DNA of 64,000 nt. Origin: Lachnospiraceae bacterium. Lineage in GTDB: Bacteria > Bacillota_A > Clostridia > Lachnospirales > Lachnospiraceae. The DNA is taken from the NCBI GenBank assembly GCA_016291475.1, contig JAEEXJ010000001.1, forward strand, positions 8,955 to 72,954, read 5' to 3'. The position numbers were made by a program, and so were the translations under genes. A model generated the notes under the pieces. The model did no database searches, was not told where the DNA came from, and worked only from the letters and a program-made list of their open reading frames with translations. Positions 24,541-33,602 of the stretch are shown piece by piece (positions within the stretch are counted from its first letter, which is position 1; each line of letters starts with the position of its first letter).

Positions 24541-25359
24541 ATGGTCAGAAGTTTATGGACAGGCGCAACCGGAATGCTTGCACAGCAGACCAGCCTTGAC
24601 AATATCGCCAACAACCTTGCAAACGTCAATACCACAGGATTCAAATCCCAGAGCATTGAGTTCAAGAACCTTCTTTATCAGACTATACAGACCAAGACCA
24701 CATCGGCAAACGGTGACACCAAGCCCGGAAGTGCGCAGGTAGGTCTCGGAACAAGAGTATCTTCTCTTAACACAAGCTTTACTCAGGGTGCTTTTTTTGC
24801 ATCCGAAAGCGACACCGCATTTGCTATTTCGGGTAACGGCTTCTACGGCATCAAAGGCGCCGACGGAAATACTTACTACACCAGAAACGGTAACTTCGGA
24901 TGGACCCTTGCATCAAACGGAGGCAACATGCTTGCGACATCGGACGGAAATCCCGTACTCGATACCAAGGGTAATCCCATCGTACTTGATTCAAAATACA
25001 CCACCAGTCTCATCACCGTAACCAAAGAAGGAGAGATCTGCTATCCCGATGACAAGAACAACCCTAAGTCACTGGGTATTACCATCGGACTCTGGCAGTT
25101 CAACAATCCCAACGGACTTTCCCGCGAGGGCGATACTCTTTTCAAAGAAACATCCGCCAGCGGAAGAGCGATCAATGAATCGGGCAACAATAATCTCAGA
25201 AAGAGTACCATCAACCAGGGTTATCTCGAAGGCTCCAATGTACAGGTTGCCGATGAGATGGTCAATATGATCACAACCCAGAGAGCATATGAACTTAACT
25301 CCAAAGTAATCACCACATCTGACACAATGCTAGAAGAGGCTAACAACCTGAGGAGATAA
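24541..25359 (+). CDS. flgG: Flagellar distal rod protein FlgG-like (FlhP)
   Basis: N-terminus VRSLWTGATGMLAQQTSLD with DNIANNLANVNTTGFKSQ, then YTRNGNFGWTLASNGGNML, NQGYLEGSNVQVADEMVN and MITTQRAYELNSKVI, all typical of FlgG. AAGGAGG precedes ATG 24541. Length 272. Exported by the flagellar type III apparatus to form the distal rod. Forms an operon with flgF and the rod-binding protein. Confidence 0.93.
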   Translation: MVRSLWTGATGMLAQQTSLDNIANNLANVNTTGFKSQSIEFKNLLYQTIQTKTTSANGDTKPGSAQVGLGTRVSSLNTSFTQGAFFASESDTAFAISGNGFYGIKGADGNTYYTRNGNFGWTLASNGGNMLATSDGNPVLDTKGNPIVLDSKYTTSLITVTKEGEICYPDDKNNPKSLGITIGLWQFNNPNGLSREGDTLFKETSASGRAINESGNNNLRKSTINQGYLEGSNVQVADEMVNMITTQRAYELNSKVITTSDTMLEEANNLRR

Positions 25360-25362
25360 TAA

Positions 25363-25773
25363 ATGGATATTTCAGGTATTTCTTCGCTTACAGATTACTA
25401 TACTTCTGTTACCGGTCAGGCTCAGGCTACGGAGCTTGCAAATACCCTTTCGAACAAAGCGGAAAATGCAAGCAGCGATGACGAACTTCTTTCCGTTTGC
25501 AAGCAATTTGAAAGCTATCTTCTGGAGCAGGTTTTCAAGCACTTGGATAAGACGGTCATCAGAAACGGCGACGAATCCAAGGATGCATCCACGGAGAATC
25601 TTGTAGATTTCTTCAAGGGTGAGACCATTCAGGAACTTGCAAAGCAGTCCACCGAAAAAGAAGGTCTGGGACTGGCACAGCAGCTTTACGAGCAGCTTCG
25701 CCGCAACTACGGTCTTGATCCCAATTCCATTCCCGCAGATCAGGTAGCCTACATCAAACCTAAAAACAACTAA
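25363..25773 (+). CDS. flgJ: Flagellar rod-binding protein (FlgJ N-terminal domain)
   Basis: A 136-residue protein starting three bases after flgG. The central SVCKQFESYLLEQVFKHLDKT and EGLGLAQQLYEQLRRNYG match the rod-binding domain found at the N-terminus of FlgJ. The muramidase half of proteobacterial FlgJ is absent, as is usual in Firmicutes. It probably caps or aids rod assembly. Last gene of this unit. Confidence 0.85.
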   Translation: MDISGISSLTDYYTSVTGQAQATELANTLSNKAENASSDDELLSVCKQFESYLLEQVFKHLDKTVIRNGDESKDASTENLVDFFKGETIQELAKQSTEKEGLGLAQQLYEQLRRNYGLDPNSIPADQVAYIKPKNN

Positions 25774-25792
25774 ACAATTTCCATATTTGTGG

Positions 25793-25824
25793 TACCCCCG
25801 ACGAGCCCAGCGCCGCCGGGGGTA
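25793..25824 (+). terminator. GC-rich hairpin after flgJ
   Basis: TACCCCCG and CCGGGGGTA pair around a 15-base loop 20 bases after the flgJ stop. Only a weak T-rich stretch follows, so it may be a weak terminator or an RNA-protecting stem. Confidence 0.45.
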
Positions 25825-25843
25825 TTACAATTTCACGGCGTGG

Positions 25844-26347
25844 CTGTAAAAACCTCAGAAACTAAGGAAATTACAGTCCGCCAAGGGTAAAGGACTAGCT
25901 TCTGAGGAGAAATTGGCTGTAAAAACCTCAGAAACTAAGGAAATTACAGCCCGCCAAGGGCAAAAGACTAGCTTCTGAGGGGAAATCGGCTGTAAAAACC
26001 TCAGAAACTAAGGAAATTACAGCCAGCCAAGGGTAAAGGACTAGCTTCTGAGGGGAAATTGGCTGTAAAATCCTCAGAAACTAAGAAAAATACAGCCAGC
26101 CAAGGGTAAAAGACCAGCTTCTGAGGGGAGATTGGCTGTAAAAACCTCAGAAATTAAGAAAAATACAGCCAGTCAAGGACAAAAGACTAGATTCTGAGGA
26201 TAAATGGACTGTAAAATCCCAAGAAAACGCTGAATTTACAGCCCGCCAAGGGCAAAAGACTAGCTTCTGAGGATAAATGGACTGTAAAATCCCAAGAAAA
26301 TGCTGAATTTACAGCCCGCCCGGGTCAAAAGGCCGGTTTCTGAGGAG
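25844..26347. repeat. 73-bp tandem repeat array B
   Basis: Seven units start with CTGTAAAA at 25844, 25917, 25990, 26063, 26136, 26209 and 26282, an exact 73-base period. It is the same family as 4858-5238: CTGTAA/TTACAG and CCTCAGAA/TTCTGAGG crossing pairs with a variable middle. In the last two units CCTCAGAA has changed to CCCAAGAA while TTCTGAGG is kept. The array fills most of the gap between flgJ and recD2. Confidence 0.95.
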
Positions 26348-26385
26348 GCTTACTCTTCGCCGGCTTTGCTTAATATAACCTTAAT

Positions 26386-26414
26386 TTGTCTTATTGCCCG
26401 CTTAGTGTTATCCT
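26386..26414 (+). promoter_or_regulatory. Promoter of recD2
   Basis: TTGTCT (26386-26391), 17 bases, TATCCT (26409-26414). Transcription would begin near 26421, just after the 73-bp array. Confidence 0.55.
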
Positions 26415-26418
26415 AGAC

Positions 26419-26476
26419 GGGTAGTGAACCTGTCTGACTTCGCGCCTTCGCGCAAGCTGGTCCGGACCCTCTGCCC
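26419..26476 (+). promoter_or_regulatory. Structured 5' leader of recD2
   Basis: CGGGTAG (26419-26425) can pair with CTGCCCG (26470-26476), enclosing a GC-rich hairpin CTTCGCGC...GCGCAAG at about 26438-26457. It sits between the promoter and the TTG start. A regulatory leader or small RNA is possible; no known class was recognised. Confidence 0.4.
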
Positions 26477-26508
26477 GGCACCGAATATTCGTTTTAGGGA
26501 GAATTGAT

Positions 26509-28746
26509 TTGGATTTTTCGCAGGAAGAAAATGTGCTGAAAGGCTATGTTAATAAAGTCTTTTTTGAGAAACATGAGACCGGCTATAAGGCCCTCTCTCT
26601 TATTTGCGATGGTGCAGATGAGACCGTCGTCGGTAAGATGCCCGATGTATCAAAGGGCGATACTATAGAGGTTACCGGTGAATATGTGGATCATCCCAGA
26701 TTCGGCATCCAGTTTAAAGCAGACTCCTACAGGATCATCCCTCCCGCCGATTCTCAGGCGATGGAAAGATATCTCGCTTCCGGTGCCGTTACGGGCGTCG
26801 GTGAGAAGCTGGCTTCCAAGATCGTCAGCAAATTCGGTGACGACACCTTCAGGATCATCGAAGAGGAGCCTGAGCGCCTTGCGGAGATCAAGGGTATCAG
26901 TAAGAGGAAAGCCATGGAAATTGCCGTCGCAATGGAGGAAAAAAGAGACCTCCGCGATGCCATGGTTCAAATGGCAGGCCTCGGAATCTCTCAGTCCATG
27001 GCTGTCAAAATATATGACAATTACGGTCCCGATTACATAAATGTCATCAAGACCAATCCGTATAAACTTGCGGAGGACGTAAGAGGAATCGGATTTAAAA
27101 CCGCAGATGATATCGCATATAAACTGGGAATGGATCCGGGAAGCGCGGACAGATGCATGGCGGGTATAACCTATGCTCTCACCGAAAGCGCAGCTGAGGG
27201 ACATTGCTATCTTCCCACGGATGTCCTGATCGATTACACCACAAAGCTCCTCGGTCCCGAGCACGGAAGCGTGGAGGGCGCACTCAGGGAACTGATCCAT
27301 GCAGGTAAGTTAAAACAGGACAAGGACAATATCTATCTTCCTGCTTTTTATTTTGCGGAGCTTTCATGTGCAAGAATGCTGGCGGAGAAGAACATCCCGA
27401 TGATGAAGGATCTCCCCGGACTTGATGAGAAGATCGAAAGAGACATCATTAAGATCGCAGAGGGTAATGATATGCAGACAGACCCTCTCCAGATAAATGC
27501 CGTAAAAGAATGTATTAAGAACGGACTCTTTATACTGACCGGAGGCCCCGGAACCGGTAAGACGACGACCATCAACATGATCATCGGTTACTTCATGAAC
27601 CAGGGTCTGGATATTCTGCTGGCAGCGCCCACCGGAAGAGCTGCTAAGAGAATGACGGAGGCGACGGGATACGAAGCCACCACAATCCACAGACTCTTGG
27701 GGGTTACCTCAATGGCAGATGAATCCGGTCAGTCCGTCATCTTTCAAAAGAACGCCCAGGAGCCTTTGGAAGCGGATGTTATAATAATTGACGAAATGTC
27801 AATGGTTGACATTATGCTGTTCAAGGCACTTTTATCTGCGGTGCCCATATCCTCAAGACTGATACTGGTAGGGGATGCTTCGCAGCTTCCCAGTGTGGGA
27901 CCCGGATGCGTTTTGAATGATATCTGTTCCTGCCCGGCATTTCCCATGGTCAAGCTGGAAAAGATATTCCGTCAGGACGAGACTAGCAGCATAGTAATTA
28001 ATGCCCACAAGATAGATAAAGGCGAACACATAGAATTGTCCTCTTCCATAAAGGATTTTATTTTCCTTGAAAGAGACGATTCGAGCGTGATCAAGCAGAC
28101 CATCGGGTGGATGATCTCAGATAAACTTCCCGGATATATTCATTGCTCTGCGTTTGATATCCAGGTACTGACTCCCATGAAAAAGGGCGCGCTTGGCGCC
28201 TACGAACTTAACAGATTTCTGCAGCAGATCTTAAATCCTCCTTCTCAGACCAAGGCTGAGTATATTTACGGAGACACCCTCTACCGCGAGGGAGACAAGG
28301 TCATGCAGACCAAGAACGATTACAAACTTGAATGGACTACGGATGAGAGGCTGGAATCGCTTCAGAGAGCGGGAACCGGAGTCTTTAACGGAGACCTTGG
28401 AAGGATAAGAAGGATCGACGAAGCGGCCCGTAACATGACGGTGCTTTTCGACGACGGAAGAATTGCAAAGTATTCTTTTTCGGATCTGGATGAACTGGAT
28501 CTTTCGTATGCCATGACGATCCACAAGTCCCAGGGAAGCGAGTATCCCGCGGTCATTATCCCTGTACTTGATCCTCCGCTGCCGCTTGTTTACAGAAATC
28601 TGCTTTATACGGGAATTACCAGGGCCAAATCGTGCGTTGTGCTCCTCGGAAGTTCCCAGACCATTCACCGAATGACAGATACGAGAGGTTCGAATGACAG
28701 ATACACTTCTTTTGCGGAAAGGCTTCTTGAAGCGTGCGGGCGCTAG
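26509..28746 (+). CDS. recD2: RecD2-type SF1B DNA helicase
   Basis: TTG start with AGGGAGA upstream. Residues ~1-80 form an OB-like N-domain (GYVNKVFFEKHETGYKAL), then helix-hairpin-helix repeats (GVGEKLASKIV, IKGISKRKAMEIA, VRGIGFKTADDIA). The motor has Walker A GGPGTGKTTT (Lys351), LAAPTGRAAKRM, IIDEMSMVD, VGDASQLPSVGPG and a late LSYAMTIHKSQGSEYPAVI. RecD2 is a 5'-3' helicase not bound to RecBC, used in replication and repair. Length 745 is normal. It overlaps comF by 53 bases. Confidence 0.95.
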   Translation: MDFSQEENVLKGYVNKVFFEKHETGYKALSLICDGADETVVGKMPDVSKGDTIEVTGEYVDHPRFGIQFKADSYRIIPPADSQAMERYLASGAVTGVGEKLASKIVSKFGDDTFRIIEEEPERLAEIKGISKRKAMEIAVAMEEKRDLRDAMVQMAGLGISQSMAVKIYDNYGPDYINVIKTNPYKLAEDVRGIGFKTADDIAYKLGMDPGSADRCMAGITYALTESAAEGHCYLPTDVLIDYTTKLLGPEHGSVEGALRELIHAGKLKQDKDNIYLPAFYFAELSCARMLAEKNIPMMKDLPGLDEKIERDIIKIAEGNDMQTDPLQINAVKECIKNGLFILTGGPGTGKTTTINMIIGYFMNQGLDILLAAPTGRAAKRMTEATGYEATTIHRLLGVTSMADESGQSVIFQKNAQEPLEADVIIIDEMSMVDIMLFKALLSAVPISSRLILVGDASQLPSVGPGCVLNDICSCPAFPMVKLEKIFRQDETSSIVINAHKIDKGEHIELSSSIKDFIFLERDDSSVIKQTIGWMISDKLPGYIHCSAFDIQVLTPMKKGALGAYELNRFLQQILNPPSQTKAEYIYGDTLYREGDKVMQTKNDYKLEWTTDERLESLQRAGTGVFNGDLGRIRRIDEAARNMTVLFDDGRIAKYSFSDLDELDLSYAMTIHKSQGSEYPAVIIPVLDPPLPLVYRNLLYTGITRAKSCVVLLGSSQTIHRMTDTRGSNDRYTSFAERLLEACGR

Positions 28747-29434
28747 AACAATAGACCTGATCTACCCGGTAAGGTGCCCGGTTTGTGATGATGCCGCACC
28801 GGGTGGTGAGAAAATATGCCTTAATTGCATGAAGATGCTCAAAGCTCTTAAGTATCCATGGTGTGAAAAATGCGGGAAAAAGCTTGATTCTGATACCGGA
28901 GTATGCGGCGACTGCAGAAAAACAAAACATAATTTTGAAAGATGTAGGAGCGTCTTCGAATATCCGTGCGTAAAAGATGCGATTTACAGGTTCAAATATC
29001 TGGGAAGACGGGAATATGCGTACTTTTTTGCGGAGAGCTCAGTTAAGATCCTGAGGGATTATCTGGCTATGGCCTGCCCAGATATCATAACGGCCGTGCC
29101 TCTTTCCGACGAAAAGATGTTTAAAAGGGGCTATAATCAGGCGGGAGACTATGCTTTGGAGCTTTCGAAACTCTTAAATATACCCTTTTGCCCGGAAGCT
29201 GTAAAAAGGGTCAAAAATACCGCTCCCATGAAGCTTTTGAGCCCCGCGGAGCGCCAAAAAAATCTCAAAAACGCTTTTAAGAGCGGGCAAAGTGTAGTAA
29301 AATTAAAACGTATATTATTAATAGATGATATATATACTACGGGTGCAACCATGGACGAGTGTGCCGGTGTTTTACTCGAAGCGGGAGCGGAGAGCATATA
29401 CTGCATGACACTTGCATCCGGAGCCGGAATATAG
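28694..29434 (+). CDS. comF: ComF family phosphoribosyltransferase-like protein
   Basis: Two N-terminal zinc-finger pairs (CPVCDDAAPGGEKICLNC and CEKCGKK...CGDC) are followed by a phosphoribosyltransferase fold with AVPLSDEKMFKRGYNQAG and the PRPP loop ILLIDDIYTTGATM. ComFC proteins act in DNA uptake during competence. The start lies inside the recD2 3' end, so translation is probably coupled. Length 246. Confidence 0.93.
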   Translation: MTDTLLLRKGFLKRAGARTIDLIYPVRCPVCDDAAPGGEKICLNCMKMLKALKYPWCEKCGKKLDSDTGVCGDCRKTKHNFERCRSVFEYPCVKDAIYRFKYLGRREYAYFFAESSVKILRDYLAMACPDIITAVPLSDEKMFKRGYNQAGDYALELSKLLNIPFCPEAVKRVKNTAPMKLLSPAERQKNLKNAFKSGQSVVKLKRILLIDDIYTTGATMDECAGVLLEAGAESIYCMTLASGAGI

Positions 29435-29459
29435 AATTTCATACGGAGGTGGATCTTTA

Positions 29460-29870
29460 ATGAATGTTCGAAATTGTAAGAACTGCGGCAAGCTCTTCAA
29501 TTATATCGCAGGACCGCCTATCTGCCCTCTTTGCAGGGAGCAGACCGAAGCTAAATTCCAGGAAGTAAAAGAATACATCAGAGAGCACAAAGGTGTGGGA
29601 ATAACCGAAGTATCCGAAGCTTGCGGTGTGGACCCCGGACAGATACGCCAGTGGCTCAGGGACGACAGGCTCGAAGTTACTGAAGATTCCGCTCTTATGC
29701 TTAATTGTGAATCTTGCGGAGCTCCCATCAGATCCGGAAGATATTGTGACAGATGCAGGGCCAACGTGACAAACGGCCTTAACAGTATTATAAACGCGCA
29801 TAAAGCTGCCATGCAGCCTAACAAAAGCGATTCCAAAGAGAATCCTAAGATGCGTTTCCTTGACAAATGA
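29460..29870 (+). CDS. yvyF: YvyF-like flagellar operon protein
   Basis: A start at ATG 29460 with CGGAGG upstream gives a 136-residue protein: NCKNCGKLFNYIAGPPICPLC zinc ribbon (quoted here as CKNCGKLF and CPLC), a central helix-turn-helix-like GITEVSEACGVDPGQIRQWL, and a second CESCGAPI...CDRC ribbon. This is the TIGR03826/YvyF pattern; in Bacillus the gene lies beside comF and flgM. A regulatory role in flagellar expression is likely but the mechanism is not established. No flgM follows here. Confidence 0.85.
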   Translation: MNVRNCKNCGKLFNYIAGPPICPLCREQTEAKFQEVKEYIREHKGVGITEVSEACGVDPGQIRQWLRDDRLEVTEDSALMLNCESCGAPIRSGRYCDRCRANVTNGLNSIINAHKAAMQPNKSDSKENPKMRFLDK

Positions 29871-29882
29871 TCTTGTAATTTA

Positions 29883-29948
29883 CACATATGGTCACCTGTC
29901 ATATCAGTCCGAAACGGACACTGAATAAGGCAGGTGACTAATTGTGTG
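29883..29948. other. Long stem-loop between yvyF and the next gene
   Basis: CACA and TGTG, GTCACCTG (29891-29898) and CAGGTGAC (29931-29938), and an inner CAGTCCG-AAA-CGGAC form nested stems. No T tract follows. It may end the yvyF transcript or belong to the GTCACC palindrome group. Confidence 0.5.
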
Positions 29949-29968
29949 TTTGGGAATGTGGTTAGAAA

Positions 29969-30358
29969 ATGCTTAATGAAGACAGAGTCATATTGATGAC
30001 AAGAATGGCCGCCTATGAGGCAGGCGAAGGAAAAAAGCATATGAATGTCGTCAGATTTTTCAAGGGCGACTATATCGCAGTGGGCATCCTTAAGGGGGTT
30101 ATCTGCGGCACTTTGTCATATGCGCTTATTTTCGGACTGTATGTCTATTACAATTTCGAGACTTTTCTCGCAAGCATGTACGACATAGATATACTTGAAT
30201 TTGCACGCGACATATTGATCAGATACCTTTGGTTTTTGGGTATTTACGTTATTATCACATATGTGGTCTGCACCATCAGATACAACATCTCACGCAGGAG
30301 TCTTAAGAAGTATTTCAGGAATCTTAAAGTACTCAAGCGTATGTATGATAAACAGTAA
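29969..30358 (+). CDS. Small two-TM membrane protein, unknown
   Basis: A 129-residue protein with a polar N-terminus, two hydrophobic segments (about residues 38-62 and 84-106) and a very basic C-terminal tail (RYNISRRSLKKYFRNLK), so both ends are probably cytoplasmic. No family recognised. It lies just before a second membrane protein and cdaA and is probably co-transcribed with them. Confidence 0.7.
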   Translation: MLNEDRVILMTRMAAYEAGEGKKHMNVVRFFKGDYIAVGILKGVICGTLSYALIFGLYVYYNFETFLASMYDIDILEFARDILIRYLWFLGIYVIITYVVCTIRYNISRRSLKKYFRNLKVLKRMYDKQ

Positions 30359-30375
30359 GACAGTAAGGAAATGTT

Positions 30376-31404
30376 ATGACTAAGCTTTTAGAGATCAGAG
30401 ATAATATCAAGTTGTTTTTTGCCAAGTATGATGTTTTTGCGATTCCGGTTGTAAAGTTTTTGCTTGCATTCATCATGATGCTCATGATAAACGGAAAACT
30501 GGGATACATGAGCAAGATCGACAACATCGGCATCGTACTTATCGTAAGCCTTGCGGCTTCATTTCTCCCTTCGGGAGCGATACTGCTGTTCGGAGCACTT
30601 TTTTCGATGGCTCATGTTTTCGCACTCTCACCTGAGGTTGCGGTCATCGTAGCGGTGATCTATCTGTTGGTTTATCTCATTTATCTGAGATTTACTCCTT
30701 CGGAATCACTCTGCATAGTTATCACACCCATGCTCTTTGTGCTCAAGATTCCCTATGTGGTTCCCGTTGTAATGGGACTCATCGGAGGACCCGCTTCGGC
30801 ACTTTCCGTTGTATGCGGTGTCATTGTTTATTTTGCACTTAACGTTGTAACAACGAATGCGGCAAATGTTTCCGGAAATATATCCGACCTGATGGGCGAG
30901 ATAAGACTTATCATCGATTCACTTCTCGGAAACAAGCAGATGCTGGTTCTTATCTTTGCATTTGCGATCACCACCATCGTTGTTTATGTGATCAGAAGAC
31001 TTTCCATCGAGCACTGCTGGACCATCGCAATGCTTTCCGGCGCGGCTATCTGCCTTATCACCGTTTTGGTCGGCGGTGTCGTAAAGGATGCGGGATTCAA
31101 CATCTTCGGTGTTTTCATCGGATGTATACTTGCGGTCGGTGCCGGTAAAGTCATAGAGTTCTTTAGATTCTGTGTCGATTACACACGTACGGAACGTGTA
31201 CAGTTTGAAGACGATGAATATTATTACTACGTAAAGGCCGTTCCCAAGATGAACGTTGCCGCTCCCGACAGAAAGGTCAAGAATATCAACCGTGCACACA
31301 AGGCACGTACGGTGTTAAACCGAGAACCTGCCGTGAGCGATATGACAGAAGAATTTGATACCGATTATCTTACCGCTCCCATTCCCGGAGAGGAGAAAGA
31401 CTAA
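30376..31404 (+). CDS. Polytopic membrane protein next to cdaA, unknown
   Basis: A 342-residue protein with roughly eight hydrophobic segments in residues 20-280, and an acidic soluble C-terminal tail of ~60 residues (FEDDEYYYYVKAVPKMN, then a lysine/arginine patch and an acidic end). A GLIGGPASALSVVCG segment is glycine-rich. No function recognised. Position directly upstream of the c-di-AMP synthase suggests a role in membrane or osmotic balance, but this rests on context only. Confidence 0.7.
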   Translation: MTKLLEIRDNIKLFFAKYDVFAIPVVKFLLAFIMMLMINGKLGYMSKIDNIGIVLIVSLAASFLPSGAILLFGALFSMAHVFALSPEVAVIVAVIYLLVYLIYLRFTPSESLCIVITPMLFVLKIPYVVPVVMGLIGGPASALSVVCGVIVYFALNVVTTNAANVSGNISDLMGEIRLIIDSLLGNKQMLVLIFAFAITTIVVYVIRRLSIEHCWTIAMLSGAAICLITVLVGGVVKDAGFNIFGVFIGCILAVGAGKVIEFFRFCVDYTRTERVQFEDDEYYYYVKAVPKMNVAAPDRKVKNINRAHKARTVLNREPAVSDMTEEFDTDYLTAPIPGEEKD

Positions 31405-31433
31405 GATAGAAACAGTTTAAAGAAGGCTGACGG

Positions 31434-32300
31434 ATGACATTTTTAAATGACACAATGGAATATCTGAACAGCTTCGTCACTTACATGGGTACCATTGAGT
31501 GGCAGGATTACACTGAGATAGTGATCATTGCCGTTCTTTTGTACTACATGATCAAGTGGATCCACCAGAGCAGAGCGTGGTCCCTCTTAAAGGGCCTTCT
31601 TGTGATCGTTATCTTTATCGGACTTGCCAAGATCTTTCACATGGATACGATCCTCTGGCTTGCCAGCAACATCCTTCAGTTCGCGGTGATCGCATTGATC
31701 GTTGTTCTTCAGCCCGAGCTCAGAAAAGCTCTTGAGTCCCTGGGTAAGACAAATGTCATCGGAGGAATGTTTGATTTCGGACAGAAGCCCGCGGAGGAGA
31801 TCCTTTCAAGACAGAGTATTAATGAGATTGTCAGAGCGTGCTCGCAGATGGGAAGAGTAAGAACCGGCGCACTTATTGTTATCGAGAACAAAGAATCCGT
31901 ATCAAGGATCGACGAGACCGGTATCAAAGTGGATGCCGACATCACAAGCCAGCTTCTCATCAACATCTTTGAAAAGAATACGCCTCTCCACGACGGTGCG
32001 GTAACAGTCCGCAACAACCGCATTTCCGCGGCAACCTGTTATCTTCCTCTTACCCAGTCCCAGACGATTTCCAAGGAACTCGGTACGAGACACAGAGCCG
32101 GACTCGGAATGAGTGAGGAATACGATGCGGTGATCATCATAGTATCCGAGGAGACCGGAAGGATCTCCGCAGCTCACGAAGGTCAGCTTGAGAGGAACTT
32201 AAGTGAGGAAGCACTCAGAAATTATATTATTACCGAACTCGGACTTCTGACTGAGGAAGGTAAAGAAGACACAAGTAAAAAACGGAGGCGCAGAAAATGA
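31434..32300 (+). CDS. cdaA: Diadenylate cyclase CdaA
   Basis: Three N-terminal membrane segments (residues ~20-95) precede a DAC domain with TPLHDGAVTVRNNRI (DGA motif) and LGTRHRAGLGMSEEYDA (RHR motif). It makes cyclic di-AMP from two ATP. VLQPELRKALESLG and the FDFGQ region are also typical of CdaA/YbbP. It overlaps cdaR as ATGA, and glmM follows, the conserved cdaA-cdaR-glmM order in Firmicutes. Confidence 0.97.
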   Translation: MTFLNDTMEYLNSFVTYMGTIEWQDYTEIVIIAVLLYYMIKWIHQSRAWSLLKGLLVIVIFIGLAKIFHMDTILWLASNILQFAVIALIVVLQPELRKALESLGKTNVIGGMFDFGQKPAEEILSRQSINEIVRACSQMGRVRTGALIVIENKESVSRIDETGIKVDADITSQLLINIFEKNTPLHDGAVTVRNNRISAATCYLPLTQSQTISKELGTRHRAGLGMSEEYDAVIIIVSEETGRISAAHEGQLERNLSEEALRNYIITELGLLTEEGKEDTSKKRRRRK

Positions 32301-33583
32301 TGAAAACGTTAAAACGCCTCGGACAACTTATAACAAACAATTTCGGACTGAAGCTATTGTCCCTGGGACTTTCATTTGTGCTTTGGGTCATCGTTGCCCA
32401 GATCTCAAACCCCGTCGGAACGGTTTCTTTTTCCAATGTGCAGGTGACTCTGAAGAATACCGAGCTTCTTGACGCACAGGGTAAGGTCTACCAGATACTG
32501 GATCAGACCGATGTGGTCAAGGTTACGGTAAGAGCTCCCGAATCCGTTATCAGCACGCTTTCTGCGTCGGACATTTCAGCTGTTGCGGATTTTTCCGAAA
32601 TAACAGAAGACGGAACGGTTCCCATTACTTACTCCCTAGACAGAGCAGAGAGAATAATCCCGGACCATGAAGAGCTTCGCGTAAACGTTGATGATAAGAA
32701 GACCAAGTACATAAATATCCAGTACCAGCTCATCGGAAACGTGGGTGAAGGCTGCGTACAGGGCGGCGTCAGGCTGGAAAGGAACAGACTTGAGATATCC
32801 GGTCCCGCATCCGCTGTGGACAGAGTAGCTTATGCACTTGTTACCATCGATCTTGACGGTGCCATCAAGACCATTTCCGCGGATATGGAGATCTTCCTGT
32901 TCGATCCCACCGGAACCAGGATCGATAATGAACTGATCGTAAAGCAGACCGATTATGTGACCACCACCGTAACGGTTCTTTCGACCAAGACGGTACCTAT
33001 TTATGCATCTGTTACGGGTGATCCCGCAAACGGATATATCTACACCGGAGACATCGATGTGGATCCCGAGGTCATCACCATTGCGGGTGACACCAGTGTT
33101 TTGAACAATATCTCCAAGATCGAGATAACCGATCCCGTTGATATAGGCGGTGCCAAGAACGATATCGTGGCGACATACGATCTGAGCAGATATCTTCCCG
33201 CGGGAGTTGAATTCGAGGATAAGTCTTTTGATCCCGAAGTTACCGTTACCGCTTATGTGGAGAGGATGCTTGAAAAGAATCTGACCATTTCGCCGGGTGC
33301 ACTTTTGCTCCACGATATTCCCGAAGGCTTTAACGCGGAGGTCGTAGGCGAAGAAGACATAAATGTCAGACTCGTAGGTATGGAGACGGAGCTTAATGCG
33401 GTAAGCAGTGAATCTCTCACAGGTATTGTCGAGATAGATTCGTATCTGACCGCAAATAATATTTCAGACATAAATGACGGAGACATTATTCCGATCCCTG
33501 TCAAATTCAATCTCAGTGAGCATGTAAAGGCCGACCCTGTATATGTAAGGGTATTGCTTACACTTGTTGAAGAAGATGTCTGA
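32297..33583 (+). CDS. cdaR: CdaR/YbbR-domain protein
   Basis: A single N-terminal membrane anchor (SLGLSFVLWVIVAQISN) precedes an extracytoplasmic part with several YbbR repeats of ~80 residues, recognised by the spaced pattern VTVRAPESVI, ISGPASAVDRVAYALV, ITIAGDTSVLNNISKI and NVRLVGMETELNAV. CdaR modulates CdaA activity across the membrane. Length 428 fits four repeats. Confidence 0.93.
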   Translation: MMKTLKRLGQLITNNFGLKLLSLGLSFVLWVIVAQISNPVGTVSFSNVQVTLKNTELLDAQGKVYQILDQTDVVKVTVRAPESVISTLSASDISAVADFSEITEDGTVPITYSLDRAERIIPDHEELRVNVDDKKTKYINIQYQLIGNVGEGCVQGGVRLERNRLEISGPASAVDRVAYALVTIDLDGAIKTISADMEIFLFDPTGTRIDNELIVKQTDYVTTTVTVLSTKTVPIYASVTGDPANGYIYTGDIDVDPEVITIAGDTSVLNNISKIEITDPVDIGGAKNDIVATYDLSRYLPAGVEFEDKSFDPEVTVTAYVERMLEKNLTISPGALLLHDIPEGFNAEVVGEEDINVRLVGMETELNAVSSESLTGIVEIDSYLTANNISDINDGDIIPIPVKFNLSEHVKADPVYVRVLLTLVEEDV

Positions 33584-33602
33584 AAATAAGGAGAACGAAA
33601 AA

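Noticed and set aside
26419..26476. tRNA, SRP RNA or 6S RNA
   Set aside because: No cloverleaf arms, no TTCGANTC-type loop and no GGAAGCAGCC-like SRP core; left as an unknown leader.
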